A stretch of DNA of 64,000 nucleotides from Marinobacterium jannaschii DSM 6295 (GTDB taxonomy: Bacteria; Pseudomonadota; Gammaproteobacteria; Pseudomonadales; Balneatricaceae), in contig NZ_KK211066.1 in NCBI RefSeq assembly GCF_000620085.1, positions 72,318 through 136,317 of the forward strand, read 5' to 3'. Under the pieces are notes generated by a model. The model saw only the letters and a list, made by a program, of their open reading frames with translations, did no database searches and was not told the origin of the DNA. Position numbers and translations under genes: made by a program. Shown piece by piece: positions 37,201 to 46,650 of this stretch (position 1 is the first letter of the stretch; the number at the start of each line of letters is the position of its first letter).

Positions 37201-38091
37201 ATGACCGCTATGGATACACACACACTTCAGGCCTTCGTGGCTGTTGCCGAATCCAGTTCTTTCTCCCGTGCAGCCAGCCAGCTTTTCCTCACACAGTCGG
37301 CCATCAGCAAACGTATTGCACAGCTTGAGGAACAGCTGGATAGCAAGCTGTTTGATCGCATCGGCAGACAGATCAATCTGACCGAAGCCGGCAAGGCCCT
37401 GCTTCCCCGCGCCAACCAGATCCTGCTTCAGCTTGATGACGCCAAACGCGCAATCAGCAATCTTTCCGGCGAAGTTACCGGCACCCTGTCACTGGCCGCC
37501 AGCCACCATATCAGCCTCCATCGCCTGCCTCCGGTATTGCGGGCCTTCAACCAGCATTACCCGAAGGTAAAGCTGGATCTGCGGTTTGAAGAATCTGAAG
37601 TTGCCTATGAAGGGGTGCTTAAAGGCGACCTGGAGCTGGCCCTGATCACGCTGGCTCCCTCGCCCGATAAAAACATCGAATCTGAAACCGTATGGAAAGA
37701 CCGCCTTTGCTATATGGTCGCCAGAACCCATCCCCTGGCGGCGCGCGAGCGGGTATCCCTGGCCGAACTGACGGACTACCACGCCATACTGCCGGACCAG
37801 AACACCTTCACCCGCCAGCTGGTTCAGGCCCTCTTTGCCCGCCATCGACTTAACCTGAATGTCAGCATGTCCACCAATTACCTTGATACCATCAGGATGA
37901 TGGTCAGCATCGGACTCGGCTGGAGCCTGTTGCCTGCAAATCTCATCGGCAACGACCTGCAGGTTCTTCAGGTTGAGGAGGAGTCGGTCGAGCGGGAGCT
38001 TGGCATCATTTATCACCGCGACCGCACACTTTCCAATGCGGCAAGACATCTGGTAGAAATGCTGCGACAGCAGTCCGAAGCACCAGTGTGA
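37201..38091 (+). CDS. LysR-type transcriptional regulator divergent from leuC
   Basis: 296 residues. The N-terminal winged helix (about 5-65) reads LQAFVAVAESSSFSRAASQLFLTQSAISKRIAQLEEQL. The effector domain (about 93-296) has LRFEESEVAYEGVLKGDLELAL and GLGWSLLP. A second ATG at 37210 (MDTHTLQAF) is an equally good or better start by family comparison; neither has a clear Shine-Dalgarno. The divergent position and shared operator suggest it controls the leuCDB operon, with a leucine-pathway intermediate as a possible effector, as proposed for LysR-type leu regulators in other bacteria. That target is an inference. Confidence 0.93.
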   Translation: MTAMDTHTLQAFVAVAESSSFSRAASQLFLTQSAISKRIAQLEEQLDSKLFDRIGRQINLTEAGKALLPRANQILLQLDDAKRAISNLSGEVTGTLSLAASHHISLHRLPPVLRAFNQHYPKVKLDLRFEESEVAYEGVLKGDLELALITLAPSPDKNIESETVWKDRLCYMVARTHPLAARERVSLAELTDYHAILPDQNTFTRQLVQALFARHRLNLNVSMSTNYLDTIRMMVSIGLGWSLLPANLIGNDLQVLQVEEESVERELGIIYHRDRTLSNAARHLVEMLRQQSEAPV

Positions 38092-38173
38092 GAAATACCA
38101 ATCTAAGAAGTACGAATGTAACCGCCCCCTTGATGTAATAAGATAACACTTCGCTCAGTATGGAGATGCGATT

Positions 38174-39094
38174 TTGGCAGAAGAGCTTAAGCAATTAGCG
38201 GATCAGTTCCTGCAGCTACAGCAGAGATGCTGGGAGCTGGCGCTGTCCCCTGCCTCGCTGCCAGACGATGCACCGGAGAATGGCTCCACCCGAAGCTCAA
38301 ACGAATACCAGCCAAACGAAATATCCAGAACACTTTTCGATGCCCACGCGCGCTTACTACAGACTCTGAGCAACAGCGATAAAACGCTATCTCCGGAGAC
38401 GCTGGCAGACCACTTCCAGAACATCACTTCCCCGGCGCTAAGCAGACTCTTATTGGAACAATGGCAATTACCGGCCTCACTGGCGACCGCCATCACAAAA
38501 GAGCAGCCCGGCAGCGAAAATCCGAGTCAGGATAAAGCCCCCCCCGACCCGCTCGCCACACTGATCAGAGGCACAGCCAGCTTCGCTCCGGCCTGCAATC
38601 GTTTCAATCAGGCACTGGCCCGGTACTTGACACACCTTGAGGCGATAAACCAGCACACCCTGCATAACCTGGAACAGGCTCTGAAGGAGTCCGGGCAGCC
38701 CGGTAGCGGCCTGGAACTCGAATCGCTCTGGACCGATTGCTATGAAGAGGCCTACCGGCAACAGGTATTCAAACCTGCCTATCAAAAGGATTACGCGGAA
38801 CTCTGCAACAGCTGTACAGAGATGAAAGAGAGCTTCAACAGCCAGCTGGAAACAAGCCTATCCGGCTTGGGCATGGTCAGCAGCGCCACGTTCAGACAGA
38901 ACCTTATTCGACAACAGCAGCAGAAAAAAGCCATGCGCAGGATGCAGCAGAAGATCAGGACACTGCAAGAGCAGCTCGATACTATGAGCCGGAGCCATCA
39001 ACACCAACTGGCCGAATTCGATAGTGAACGCAGCATACTCAGGAACGAACTTAAAGCGCTGCGCGAACTGGTCCTCGACCGGGGAACTAAATGA
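38174..39094 (+). CDS. phaE: class III PHA synthase subunit PhaE
   Basis: 306 residues starting at TTG 38174, the only start in frame with a GGAG placed about 8 bases upstream. The PhaE hallmark is at about 184-215: ESLWTDCYEEAYRQQVFKPAY. The N-terminal half is variable and acidic/Ser-rich, and the C-terminal 70 residues form a coiled coil (RQQQQKKAMRRMQQKIRTLQEQL). PhaE lacks catalytic residues and activates PhaC in the class III complex on PHA granules. The stop overlaps the phaC start by 4 bases (ATGA), strongly supporting the pairing. Confidence 0.85.
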   Translation: MAEELKQLADQFLQLQQRCWELALSPASLPDDAPENGSTRSSNEYQPNEISRTLFDAHARLLQTLSNSDKTLSPETLADHFQNITSPALSRLLLEQWQLPASLATAITKEQPGSENPSQDKAPPDPLATLIRGTASFAPACNRFNQALARYLTHLEAINQHTLHNLEQALKESGQPGSGLELESLWTDCYEEAYRQQVFKPAYQKDYAELCNSCTEMKESFNSQLETSLSGLGMVSSATFRQNLIRQQQQKKAMRRMQQKIRTLQEQLDTMSRSHQHQLAEFDSERSILRNELKALRELVLDRGTK

Positions 39095-40134
39095 GCAATA
39101 CCAGCCAGGACCAGCAGCTGCTGGATTACCAGCTCAAGCTAGGTCAGGCACTGCGCAGTATCGCCGCCATCGATACGATCGATGTTGCCCCTACGCCGCG
39201 CACACTGATCTATCAGCAGGATAAGCTGCGTCTTTATCATTACAAAGGCAAGGCCGTTACATCCGGACAACCCCCACTCCTGATCTGCTACGCGCTGGTC
39301 AACCGCCCCTACATACTGGACCTTGACTCAGAACGCTCTTTCATCGCCCATCTGCTGCAACACCGCTCCGATATCTACCTGATCGACTGGGGCTATCCGG
39401 ACGCCCTCGACTACGCCCTGGACCTCGACGATTACATCAACGATTATCTGGACCACTGCGTCGAAGCGACACAGACGCACTGCGATCATGACTCGGTTGA
39501 CCTGCTCGGCATCTGCCAGGGCGGCACTCTCAGCCTTTGCTATACCGCACTGCATCCGAAAAAGATCCGCAAGCTGATTACCATGGTTACACCGGTAGAT
39601 TTCAATACCTCCGATAACCTGCTATCCCACCTGGCAGAAAAGATCGACATATCCGCCCTCAGCCGCGCGTACGGTAATATACCCGGGCAGATCCTGAATG
39701 GCCTTTTCTCATCCCTTATGCCGGCCAGACTGGGTATCCACAAAGCAATACAGGCCCCTGCAAGAATGCAGACCCCGCAGCAGGCACTGTCCTACCTCCG
39801 CATGGAGCGATGGATCAATGACTGCCCCGATCAGGCTGGCATGGCTTTCGAACAATTTATCCGCACATTTTTCCAGCAAAACGGCTTTATTAACGACTGC
39901 GTCAGTATCGGCGAAGAACGTGCCTGCCTGAAACAAATCACTCAGCCCCTGCTCAATATATTCGCCAGCCAGGATCACCTGGTTCCGCCATCCGCCTCAC
40001 GACCACTGAAGGAGCTTTCGGGATCAGCCGATTATACCGAGATTGAGGTCAATAGCGGTCATATAGGCCTCTTCGTATCCGGCAAGGTCAATCAACAGCT
40101 ATGCCAGCAGATTGACCACTGGCTAAAGAGTTAA
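39091..40134 (+). CDS. phaC: class III polyhydroxyalkanoate synthase subunit PhaC
   Basis: Polymerises (R)-3-hydroxyacyl-CoA into PHA. 347 residues, the short class III size. The lipase-like box is GICQGG with catalytic Cys142; Asp295 (SQDHLVPP) and His324 (SGHIGL) complete the triad. IDWGYPD is also characteristic. It is translationally coupled to phaE and followed by a strong terminator shared with the convergent phaR. No phaA or phaB gene is in the window, so precursor supply is encoded elsewhere. Confidence 0.96.
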   Translation: MSNTSQDQQLLDYQLKLGQALRSIAAIDTIDVAPTPRTLIYQQDKLRLYHYKGKAVTSGQPPLLICYALVNRPYILDLDSERSFIAHLLQHRSDIYLIDWGYPDALDYALDLDDYINDYLDHCVEATQTHCDHDSVDLLGICQGGTLSLCYTALHPKKIRKLITMVTPVDFNTSDNLLSHLAEKIDISALSRAYGNIPGQILNGLFSSLMPARLGIHKAIQAPARMQTPQQALSYLRMERWINDCPDQAGMAFEQFIRTFFQQNGFINDCVSIGEERACLKQITQPLLNIFASQDHLVPPSASRPLKELSGSADYTEIEVNSGHIGLFVSGKVNQQLCQQIDHWLKS

Positions 40135-40175
40135 GCGCGCTACGACAACCCGTACCTGACAACCGGATTCCGCCA

Positions 40176-40205
40176 TAAAAAAACCGCCTGATGGCGGTTT
40201 TTTTA
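40176..40205. terminator. bidirectional terminator between phaC and phaR
   Basis: Stem AAACCGCC (40181-40188) with GGCGGTTT (40193-40200) around TGAT, with an A-run on the left and a T-run on the right. It serves both convergent genes. Confidence 0.92.
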
Positions 40206-40251
40206 TAGAAATCTATACAGACAGCGCATGGCTGCAGTGCGATCGACGGGA

Positions 40252-40743
40252 TTATTTCTTATCGCCATCAGGCTCTTTAGGAGTCGGCTGTTCCGGTGCG
40301 CCATCTTCACTTCCGGGCTGGCCTGGCTGGCTGAACATATTCCACATCGCCATATTCTGATCGGCAATTCGATTCATCATGGTCAGCGGGTTAGCGGCCC
40401 CCATCATCGTCTGCATCTGCTCACGTATACGATCCTGATGCTCAAGGAACGATGCGATACTCTGTTCGAGGTACTGGCTCATCATGCCCTGCATGCTGTC
40501 GCCATAGAAGCGGATCAACTGTTGCAGCACCTGATTGGTCAGCAAGGTACCATGACCCTGCGCTTCCTGCTCACTGATAATCTGTAGCAGAATATTCCGC
40601 GTCAGATCATTTCCGGTTTTGGAGTCTTCGACTTTGAACGGCTCACCGCTAAGCACCAGCTGCTTTACGTCTTCCAGCGTGACATAGCAGCTTCGTGAAG
40701 TATCGTACAACCGACGGTTGGTATATTTTCTGAGGATTCGCAC
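40252..40743 (-). CDS. phaR: polyhydroxyalkanoate synthesis repressor PhaR
   Basis: 163 residues. The PHB/PHA accumulation regulator DNA-binding domain (residues 1-62) reads ILRKYTNRRLYDTSRSCYVTLEDV. The following PHA-accumulation domain has LLTNQVLQQLIRFYGDSMQGMM. In Cupriavidus and Paracoccus, PhaR binds nascent PHA and releases phasin and synthesis promoters. The tail is Met/Pro/acidic. Convergent with phaE-phaC, which supports a local PHA role. Confidence 0.95.
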   Translation of the reverse strand: MRILRKYTNRRLYDTSRSCYVTLEDVKQLVLSGEPFKVEDSKTGNDLTRNILLQIISEQEAQGHGTLLTNQVLQQLIRFYGDSMQGMMSQYLEQSIASFLEHQDRIREQMQTMMGAANPLTMMNRIADQNMAMWNMFSQPGQPGSEDGAPEQPTPKEPDGDKK

Positions 40744-40795
40744 TGTAGGGCTCTCTCTTCCGTTCTTCCGTTATCCTTGCCGTCAAACATGACCG

Positions 40796-41053
40796 TCAGT
40801 CCGATTCACGGTCTGCAGACTGATAGCCGTTTGCCATCATGCCGAGCATTATTTTTTGCAGCGCATCCATCGAACCCATGCCGCCCGACAGGTAGGGCTT
40901 AAACAGCGTAAGCGGGTCATATCCCTCTACACCTGAAGCCATCTGTTCACGGATCTGCTCGATCATGTCCTGATGCAATCCGGCAACGTCCGGCAGACCA
41001 AGCAGCCGCCGCACCTCTTCAGGCGTTACTTCCACATCCATCTTGAGCTTCAC
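40796..41053 (-). CDS. DUF6489 small protein next to phaR
   Basis: 85 residues from GTG 41053, chosen because GGAGG stands 6 bases upstream and the family N-terminus then aligns (KLKMDVEVTPEEVRRLLGLPDV). A GTG two codons upstream is less well placed. Conserved features are the TPEE-x-RR-LLGLPDV start, an amphipathic helix (LHQDMIEQIREQMASGV) and a Gly/Met-rich second half. The family has no known function. Its position 52 bases upstream of phaR suggests co-transcription and a possible granule or PHA-regulation role. Confidence 0.75.
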   Translation of the reverse strand: MKLKMDVEVTPEEVRRLLGLPDVAGLHQDMIEQIREQMASGVEGYDPLTLFKPYLSGGMGSMDALQKIMLGMMANGYQSADRESD

Positions 41054-41119
41054 GAGCACCCTCCTGCGCTGACGCGTTTAGTATTTACCTTACACCATTC
41101 CCACCGCACTGCAAAATAG

Positions 41120-42283
41120 TCACGGGCCACTTTGCTGCAGTTTTTCCGGATAGATCCAAACCATTGCCAGCACTATAGCAACCAGACTGACAGAGGCAGC
41201 CAGCATAAAGGTCGCCGTAGCACCTGCAGCATCCCACATCACACCGGAAACAAGTGCACCTAGCGCACCTCCTGCACCAAAACCGAAACTGGAGAACAAA
41301 GCCTGCCCCTGACCCTGGGTTGAGGGTGAGAAATAGTGATGCACCAAATGAATACCGACGGCATGTAAACAACCAAAGGTGGCAGCATGCAGACTCTGCA
41401 TCAGCAGCATCAGCAAAAGGTGCTCTGGAAACAGACCAGTGAGCGTCCAGCGAATTACGCAGAGCACCAGACTGCAAAGCATAATTGCCCTGACACCATA
41501 ACTGGCAATAAGCCGGTGCATCACAATAAAGATCAACACTTCCGCTACAACTCCGACAGACCATAACAGCCCGATCTCTCCCCGGTCGTAACCCAGCCCC
41601 TCCATCATTACGCTATAGAAAGTGTAATAAGCACCGTGACCAAACTGCACCAGAAAACAGATAACAAAGAACGCAATCACCTGGGGACGCAGCAACAGCG
41701 CCATAAAATCCCCTTTAGAGGGCCTGGCGCTGAGTTGTTCGGGCTCAGGCACCAGCAGCGTATTGAGCCAGATCATCAGCATCAGCAACAGCAGGATCAG
41801 CGGCAATTCGGATACAGCTACCCGGTCCAGCAGATAGCCGACTCCGGCAACGGTAAAAATAAATCCGACCGAGCCCCACAGGCGTATCTGGCTATAGCGC
41901 TCCCTTTGCTCTCCCAGCCAGCTCAACGTCACCACTTCAAACTGGGGCAATACAGCATTCCAGAAAAAACTGAAAAGCAGCATCACCAGCGCAATGCCAA
42001 GCGGCTCCTGCTGCCAGAATATCGCCGAAAACGCCAACAGGGTGATCAGCGCACCAAAACGCACGATCTTCAGCCGCTGCCCGCTGCGATCCGCCAGCCA
42101 TCCCCACAGATTCGGCGCGAAGATACGGGTCGCATGCAGGATTGCCATCAGCGCTCCGATGGTAAACGCATCAAACCCGAAGCCGTGTAGGTACAGACTC
42201 CAGTAGGGCACCAGCGCGCCCAGCAAAGCAAAGTAGAAAAAGTAGAAGCCAGAAAGGCGAAGATAGGGAACGCGGGTGTACAT
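41120..42283 (-). CDS. MFS permease of the HcaT/MFS_1-like family
   Basis: 387 residues with about 12 membrane segments. The first segment is LRLSGFYFFYFALLGALVPYWSLYL, followed by the MFS loop motif GWLADRSGQRLK and the GSVGFIFTVAGVGYLLDR helix. These are typical of the HcaT (phenylpropionate) and related MFS_1-like transporters. The substrate cannot be inferred: no aromatic-catabolism genes are nearby. Separate from phaR and speE by its own gaps. Confidence 0.9.
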   Translation of the reverse strand: MYTRVPYLRLSGFYFFYFALLGALVPYWSLYLHGFGFDAFTIGALMAILHATRIFAPNLWGWLADRSGQRLKIVRFGALITLLAFSAIFWQQEPLGIALVMLLFSFFWNAVLPQFEVVTLSWLGEQRERYSQIRLWGSVGFIFTVAGVGYLLDRVAVSELPLILLLLMLMIWLNTLLVPEPEQLSARPSKGDFMALLLRPQVIAFFVICFLVQFGHGAYYTFYSVMMEGLGYDRGEIGLLWSVGVVAEVLIFIVMHRLIASYGVRAIMLCSLVLCVIRWTLTGLFPEHLLLMLLMQSLHAATFGCLHAVGIHLVHHYFSPSTQGQGQALFSSFGFGAGGALGALVSGVMWDAAGATATFMLAASVSLVAIVLAMVWIYPEKLQQSGP

Positions 42284-42330
42284 CAGATCGCTGCACCAAA
42301 TCCGACCAACAAATACTGCACAAAGCAGAC

Positions 42331-42359
42331 AATAAAAAGCCGACAGATCGTCGGCTTTT
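42331..42359 (-). terminator. intrinsic terminator of speE
   Basis: Stem AAAAGCCGAC (42335-42344) with GTCGGCTTTT (42350-42359), loop AGATC. On the minus strand it ends in TTTTTATTG. It lies between speE and the MFS gene. Confidence 0.9.
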
Positions 42360-42370
42360 GGTTTCCGTTA

Positions 42371-43225
42371 TCAGGCGTCGTCAAGCGCATCCCGTATAAA
42401 CTGCGGTAGCGCAAAGGCGCCCTGATGCAACGCCGGGTTATAGTAGCGACTCTTAAAGCCAGCCGCCTTAAAGCGCTGCTCAAGCGTTTCCAGTGATACC
42501 TGGCGCAGGGATGCATCGTCGCTACCCCATGCCAGCGTCATCACGCCCCCGATATAGGTAGGCACAGCAGCCGCGTAGAAGGACTGATCCGTGAAGTAAG
42601 GACTCAGACGACGACGTGTGGTCACTACTTCATCGATCTGCATATAGGCCACGCCGTTCTGAGCAACAAAGATCCCGCCATCATTCAGGCAGCGCTTACA
42701 GTTCTCATAGAACTTGCTCGAGAACAGCACCTCGCCAGGCCCCACTGGGTCGGTGCAGTCAGAAATAATGACATCAAACTTTTCATCAGTGGTGCTGACG
42801 TATTCAATACCATCCGCAATAACGATATTGGCGCGGGCATCATCAAAGGCACCGTCAGAATGACCCGGCAGGTATTCTTTACACATGTCGATGACTGCCT
42901 GATCGATCTCGACCTGTGTTACATGCTCAACTTCCGGGTGCTTGCATACTTCGCGCAGAATGCCACCGTCACCGCCACCAATGATCAGTACACGCTTAGC
43001 ATTCCCATGTGCAAACAGCGGTACATGGGTAAGCATCTCGTGATAGACAAACTCATCCTTCTCAGTCGTCTGAATAATGCCATCCAGCGCCATCACAGTA
43101 CCAAACATGCTGTTACGAAAAATGATCAGGTGCCATGAATCGGTCTGCTGCTCGAACAGCACTTCATCAATATCAAAGCTCTGACCGTAACCGTCATAGA
43201 GTTTTTCTGTATATACGTTTGCCAT
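42371..43225 (-). CDS. speE: spermidine synthase
   Basis: Aminopropyltransferase making spermidine from putrescine and decarboxylated SAM. The start is ATG 43225 ([17 protein letters not shown]), matching family N-termini; the upstream in-frame Met is not favoured. Motifs are [34 protein letters not shown] (SAM loop) and [15 protein letters not shown] with the catalytic Asp. 284 residues. speD is not in the window. Confidence 0.97.
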   Translation of the reverse strand: MANVYTEKLYDGYGQSFDIDEVLFEQQTDSWHLIIFRNSMFGTVMALDGIIQTTEKDEFVYHEMLTHVPLFAHGNAKRVLIIGGGDGGILREVCKHPEVEHVTQVEIDQAVIDMCKEYLPGHSDGAFDDARANIVIADGIEYVSTTDEKFDVIISDCTDPVGPGEVLFSSKFYENCKRCLNDGGIFVAQNGVAYMQIDEVVTTRRRLSPYFTDQSFYAAAVPTYIGGVMTLAWGSDDASLRQVSLETLEQRFKAAGFKSRYYNPALHQGAFALPQFIRDALDDA

Positions 43226-43253
43226 CAGTTGTTCTTCACTATGCAAATCAATA

Positions 43254-43282
43254 ACGAAAAGTGCCCGCACAAGACGGGCACT
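43254..43282 (-). terminator. intrinsic terminator of aroC
   Basis: Stem AGTGCCCG (43260-43267) with CGGGCACT (43275-43282) around a 7-base loop, followed on the minus strand by TTTTCG. The T-run is short. Confidence 0.75.
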
Positions 43283-43310
43283 CAGGAATAATTCTATTGC
43301 CCCGACCCAC

Positions 43311-44402
43311 TCAGGCGATCACCGGCACCCCGGATACGACATCGGCATTCTGACCCCGGTTCCGCATAAAATGGTCCAGCAATACAATTGCAACCATCGC
43401 TTCAGCTATTGGCGTCGCACGAATCCCGACACAGGGATCATGCCGCCCTTTAGTCACGACTTCAATCGGCTCACCACGGGTATTGATACTGTTACCGGGC
43501 AGGCGCAGGCTCGAGGTTGGCTTAAGCGCGATATGGGCGACAATATCCTGACCGGTTGAGATACCGCCAAGGATGCCTCCGGCATGATTGGAGTTAAAAC
43601 CGTCCGGCGACATTTCGTCGCGATGCTCAGTCCCCTTCTGCGAGACAACGGCAAAGCCATCTCCGATCTCCACACCTTTTACGGCGTTGATACTCATCAG
43701 TGCATGAGCCAGCTCGGCATCAAGCCGGTCAAAAATCGGCTCGCCCAGCCCGACCGGCACGCCGGACGCGACGACAGAGACCTTAGCTCCGACAGAATCC
43801 CCCTCTTTACGCAGGGCATCCATATAGTCGGCCATCTCTTCTGCTTTCGCTGCATCCGGACAGAAGAAGGCGTTGTTATGCACTTCGTTCCAGTCAAAGT
43901 TTGCCGGATCGATCGCCAGCGGCCCAAGCTGAGATAGGTAACCCTTAACCTCTACACCCTTGGCTGCCAGCACTTTTTTGGCAATAGCTCCAGCCGCCAC
44001 CCGCATCGCGGTTTCACGGGCTGACGAACGACCGCCGCCGCGATAATCACGGAATCCGTACTTCTGAGTGTATACATAGTCAGCATGTGCCGGCCGGAAA
44101 GTTTCGGCGATATTAGAGTAATCCTTTGAACGCTGGTCTGTATTTTCGATCAGCAGACCGATAGAAGTACCGGTAGTCTTACCTTCAAACACACCGGAAA
44201 GGATCTTCACCTGATCCGGCTCACGACGCTGCGTGGTATGACGGGATGTACCCGGCTTGCGTCGATCCAGATCGCGCTGCAGATCGGCTTCTGAAAGCTC
44301 GATACCCGGAGGGCAGCCATCGACGACACAACCCAGGGCCGGCCCGTGGCTCTCTCCGAAGGTACTGACTGTAAATAATTTGCCGAAACTGTTTCCTGAC
44401 AT
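43311..44402 (-). CDS. aroC: chorismate synthase
   Basis: Last step of the shikimate pathway, converting EPSP to chorismate with reduced FMN. The N-terminus [33 protein letters not shown], read as separate motifs FGESHG and VVDGCPPG, is diagnostic. [14 protein letters not shown] and the C-terminal [17 protein letters not shown] region are present. 363 residues. It is 72 bases after prmB, a common pairing in gammaproteobacteria. It supplies chorismate for the trp genes of this window. Confidence 0.98.
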   Translation of the reverse strand: MSGNSFGKLFTVSTFGESHGPALGCVVDGCPPGIELSEADLQRDLDRRKPGTSRHTTQRREPDQVKILSGVFEGKTTGTSIGLLIENTDQRSKDYSNIAETFRPAHADYVYTQKYGFRDYRGGGRSSARETAMRVAAGAIAKKVLAAKGVEVKGYLSQLGPLAIDPANFDWNEVHNNAFFCPDAAKAEEMADYMDALRKEGDSVGAKVSVVASGVPVGLGEPIFDRLDAELAHALMSINAVKGVEIGDGFAVVSQKGTEHRDEMSPDGFNSNHAGGILGGISTGQDIVAHIALKPTSSLRLPGNSINTRGEPIEVVTKGRHDPCVGIRATPIAEAMVAIVLLDHFMRNRGQNADVVSGVPVIA

Positions 44403-44474
44403 TGCCTATGCCCTGTTCCTGAAAATTAGGGAAGCCAATTATAGCGCCCCTATCAAAGTTCGTCGCGAACGCCG

Positions 44475-45392
44475 TTAAATTAGCTCGCGGTGCTGCTTGA
44501 GCTCTTCTGCGGTGATGGCAAACACTCCGTTGCCACCGTGCTCAAGCTCTATCCATACCAGAGGTAACTGCGGAAACTTGCTCATCAGATGCACTTCGCT
44601 GTTACCCACCTCGACCACCAGCAAGCCATCGTCCGCCAGATAATCAGAGGCTTCGCGCAAAATCCTGCGGGTTATATCCAGGCCATCATCGCCAGAACCC
44701 AACGCCAGCTCCGGCTCATGATGATACTCCTGCGGCATACTGCTGAGGTCGTCAAGATCAACATAGGGCGGGTTGCTGACGATCAGATCATATTTCTCGC
44801 CCGCCAAACCATCGAGAAGATCGCTGTAGCGCGGAATAACCCGGTCCTGTAACTGATGACGCTCAATATTGATCTCGGCGACAGCCAGCGCATCCAGAGA
44901 GATATCGACCAGATCAACCTCCGCCTCTTCAAATGCATAGGCGCAGGCAATACCAATACAACCGCTGCCCGTACAAAGATCCAGAATCCGGTGCACAGGC
45001 CCTTCGCGCAACCAGGGCGCGAACTGTTGCTGGATCAGCTCGCCGATTGGCGAGCGCGGAATCAACACCCGCTCATCGACAAAGAAAGGCAGATCGCAAT
45101 ACCAGGCTTCATTCGTAAGATAGGGCAGTGGCACGCGTTCAAAGATCCGCTTTTCGGCGAACTCCAGTACCCGCTGCTTCTCGCTAAGCGTCAAGCGGGC
45201 ATCGAGGACGCTGTTATCCATATCCCATGGCAGGTGCAAGGCACCCAGCACCAGCTGAACAGCCTCATCCCACGGATTGTCTGTGCCGTGACCAAAGAAC
45301 ACCCGGTGCTCATTAAACCGGCTCATGCACCAGCGGATATAGTCGCGTATCGTCTGGAGCTCATCCAGAATCTGGTCTTGATCATTTATCAT
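44475..45392 (-). CDS. prmB: ribosomal protein uL3 glutamine methyltransferase PrmB
   Basis: SAM-dependent N5-methylation of the conserved Gln in ribosomal protein L3. The start is ATG 45392, after which [19 protein letters not shown] aligns with E. coli PrmB; a TTG at 45416 is an alternative. [32 protein letters not shown] motif [11 protein letters not shown] and catalytic NPPY are seen. 305 residues. Divergent from smrB and upstream of aroC. Confidence 0.96.
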   Translation of the reverse strand: MINDQDQILDELQTIRDYIRWCMSRFNEHRVFFGHGTDNPWDEAVQLVLGALHLPWDMDNSVLDARLTLSEKQRVLEFAEKRIFERVPLPYLTNEAWYCDLPFFVDERVLIPRSPIGELIQQQFAPWLREGPVHRILDLCTGSGCIGIACAYAFEEAEVDLVDISLDALAVAEINIERHQLQDRVIPRYSDLLDGLAGEKYDLIVSNPPYVDLDDLSSMPQEYHHEPELALGSGDDGLDITRRILREASDYLADDGLLVVEVGNSEVHLMSKFPQLPLVWIELEHGGNGVFAITAEELKQHRELI

Positions 45393-45465
45393 GGCAGCGC
45401 GGATAATAACCTTCAATGCGGTCGAAAAAGGGCCGCTATGTTAATGAATATTGTAGTGGAAAGCC

Positions 45466-46020
45466 ATGTCAGACTATCCAGATCTGTCGCCGGACGACGA
45501 TATAGACTTCAGTGAGGCGATGCAGGGAATTACGCGACACCATCATGATCGCGCCGACCTGAGTAAGCCCGCACCGGTCGATATCAGCATCGAATATAAA
45601 CGCAGCCAGGCAATTCGGGAGGAGGAGAAGGTTATCGATGACCTTTCCAGCGAAGCGGTCGGGCTGGTCGAGTCCAACGAGGAGCTGCTGTTCGTATCCC
45701 CCGGTGTTCAGCTCCGCCTGATCAAACGCCTTAAGCAGGGCCATGTTCCCTGGGAAGCGGGACTGGACCTGCATGGGTACAGCATTGATCAGGCGCGGGA
45801 TCAGGTCAGCCACTTCCTGCGCGATGCACGCCGGCAGAATATGCGCAGCGTGATTCTGGTCCATGGAAAGGCTCATACCCAGGCAGGCAAGTCCCCCCTG
45901 ATCAAATCCTATGTCAATGAATGGTTGCGCCGCTTCCCCGGCGTATTGGCGTTCTGCTCTGCTCAGCCTAAAGACGGCGGTACCGGCGCTGTCTACGTCC
46001 TGCTTAAACGCGACAGCTAA
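45466..46020 (+). CDS. smrB: ribosome rescue factor SmrB (Smr-domain endonuclease)
   Basis: 184 residues. A long N-terminal region (with an acidic start PDLSPDDDIDF) is followed by the Smr domain (about 97-184): DLHG at 101-104, VHGKAH and the closing GGTGAVYVLL. In E. coli, SmrB cleaves mRNA between collided ribosomes, upstream of tmRNA rescue; DLHG and HGK residues are required. Placement beside prmB matches other gammaproteobacteria. GGAAAG precedes the ATG. Confidence 0.94.
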   Translation: MSDYPDLSPDDDIDFSEAMQGITRHHHDRADLSKPAPVDISIEYKRSQAIREEEKVIDDLSSEAVGLVESNEELLFVSPGVQLRLIKRLKQGHVPWEAGLDLHGYSIDQARDQVSHFLRDARRQNMRSVILVHGKAHTQAGKSPLIKSYVNEWLRRFPGVLAFCSAQPKDGGTGAVYVLLKRDS

Positions 46021-46106
46021 AATAGACAACGGTATCCCTTTACCTTGACGATCTGATGACGTACCTTTAACGGCTTTTTAAAACCCGACCTGTTTCGTAG
46101 GATTAG

Positions 46107-46649
46107 TTGATGGAAAACGCATTTGCCAAAATCATTTCCGAACTGGGTGAAGATCTTGACCGTGAAGGCCTGAAAGATACACCTAAGCGCGCCGCCAAGG
46201 CTATGCGCTACCTGACACAAGGATACGAGCAGTCGCTCGAAGAAGTTGTGAACGGTGCTATGTTCCCATCAGATAACAGCGAAATGGTTATCGTCAAAGA
46301 TATCGAGCTGTACTCACTGTGCGAGCACCATATGCTGCCATTCATCGGCAAGGCACATGTTGCATATATCCCGCAGGGCAAAGTAGTCGGCCTTTCAAAA
46401 ATTGCCCGTATCGTTGATATGTATGCGCGTCGCCTGCAGATCCAGGAGAACATGACCAAGCAGATCGCCGAAGCGATTCAGGAAGTCACTGATGCAGCCG
46501 GTGTTGCGGTGGTTATCGAAGCCAAACATATGTGCATGATGATGCGCGGCGTCGAGAAACAGAACTCCAGCATGAAAACCTCAATGATGCTGGGTAGTTT
46601 CCGTGACAACCCGGCAACCCGTGCGGAATTCTTCTCTCTGGTTAGCTGA
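46107..46649 (+). CDS. folE: GTP cyclohydrolase I
   Basis: Converts GTP to dihydroneopterin triphosphate, the entry to folate and other pterins. The zinc site uses Cys71 and His74 of CEHHMLPF and Cys142 of [16 protein letters not shown]-type end is GVEKQNSSM. 180 residues, the compact type IA length. AGGA precedes the ATG. It is convergent with the patatin-like gene with only one base between stop codons and no terminator hairpin. Confidence 0.97.
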   Translation: MMENAFAKIISELGEDLDREGLKDTPKRAAKAMRYLTQGYEQSLEEVVNGAMFPSDNSEMVIVKDIELYSLCEHHMLPFIGKAHVAYIPQGKVVGLSKIARIVDMYARRLQIQENMTKQIAEAIQEVTDAAGVAVVIEAKHMCMMMRGVEKQNSSMKTSMMLGSFRDNPATRAEFFSLVS

Positions 46650-46650
46650 T

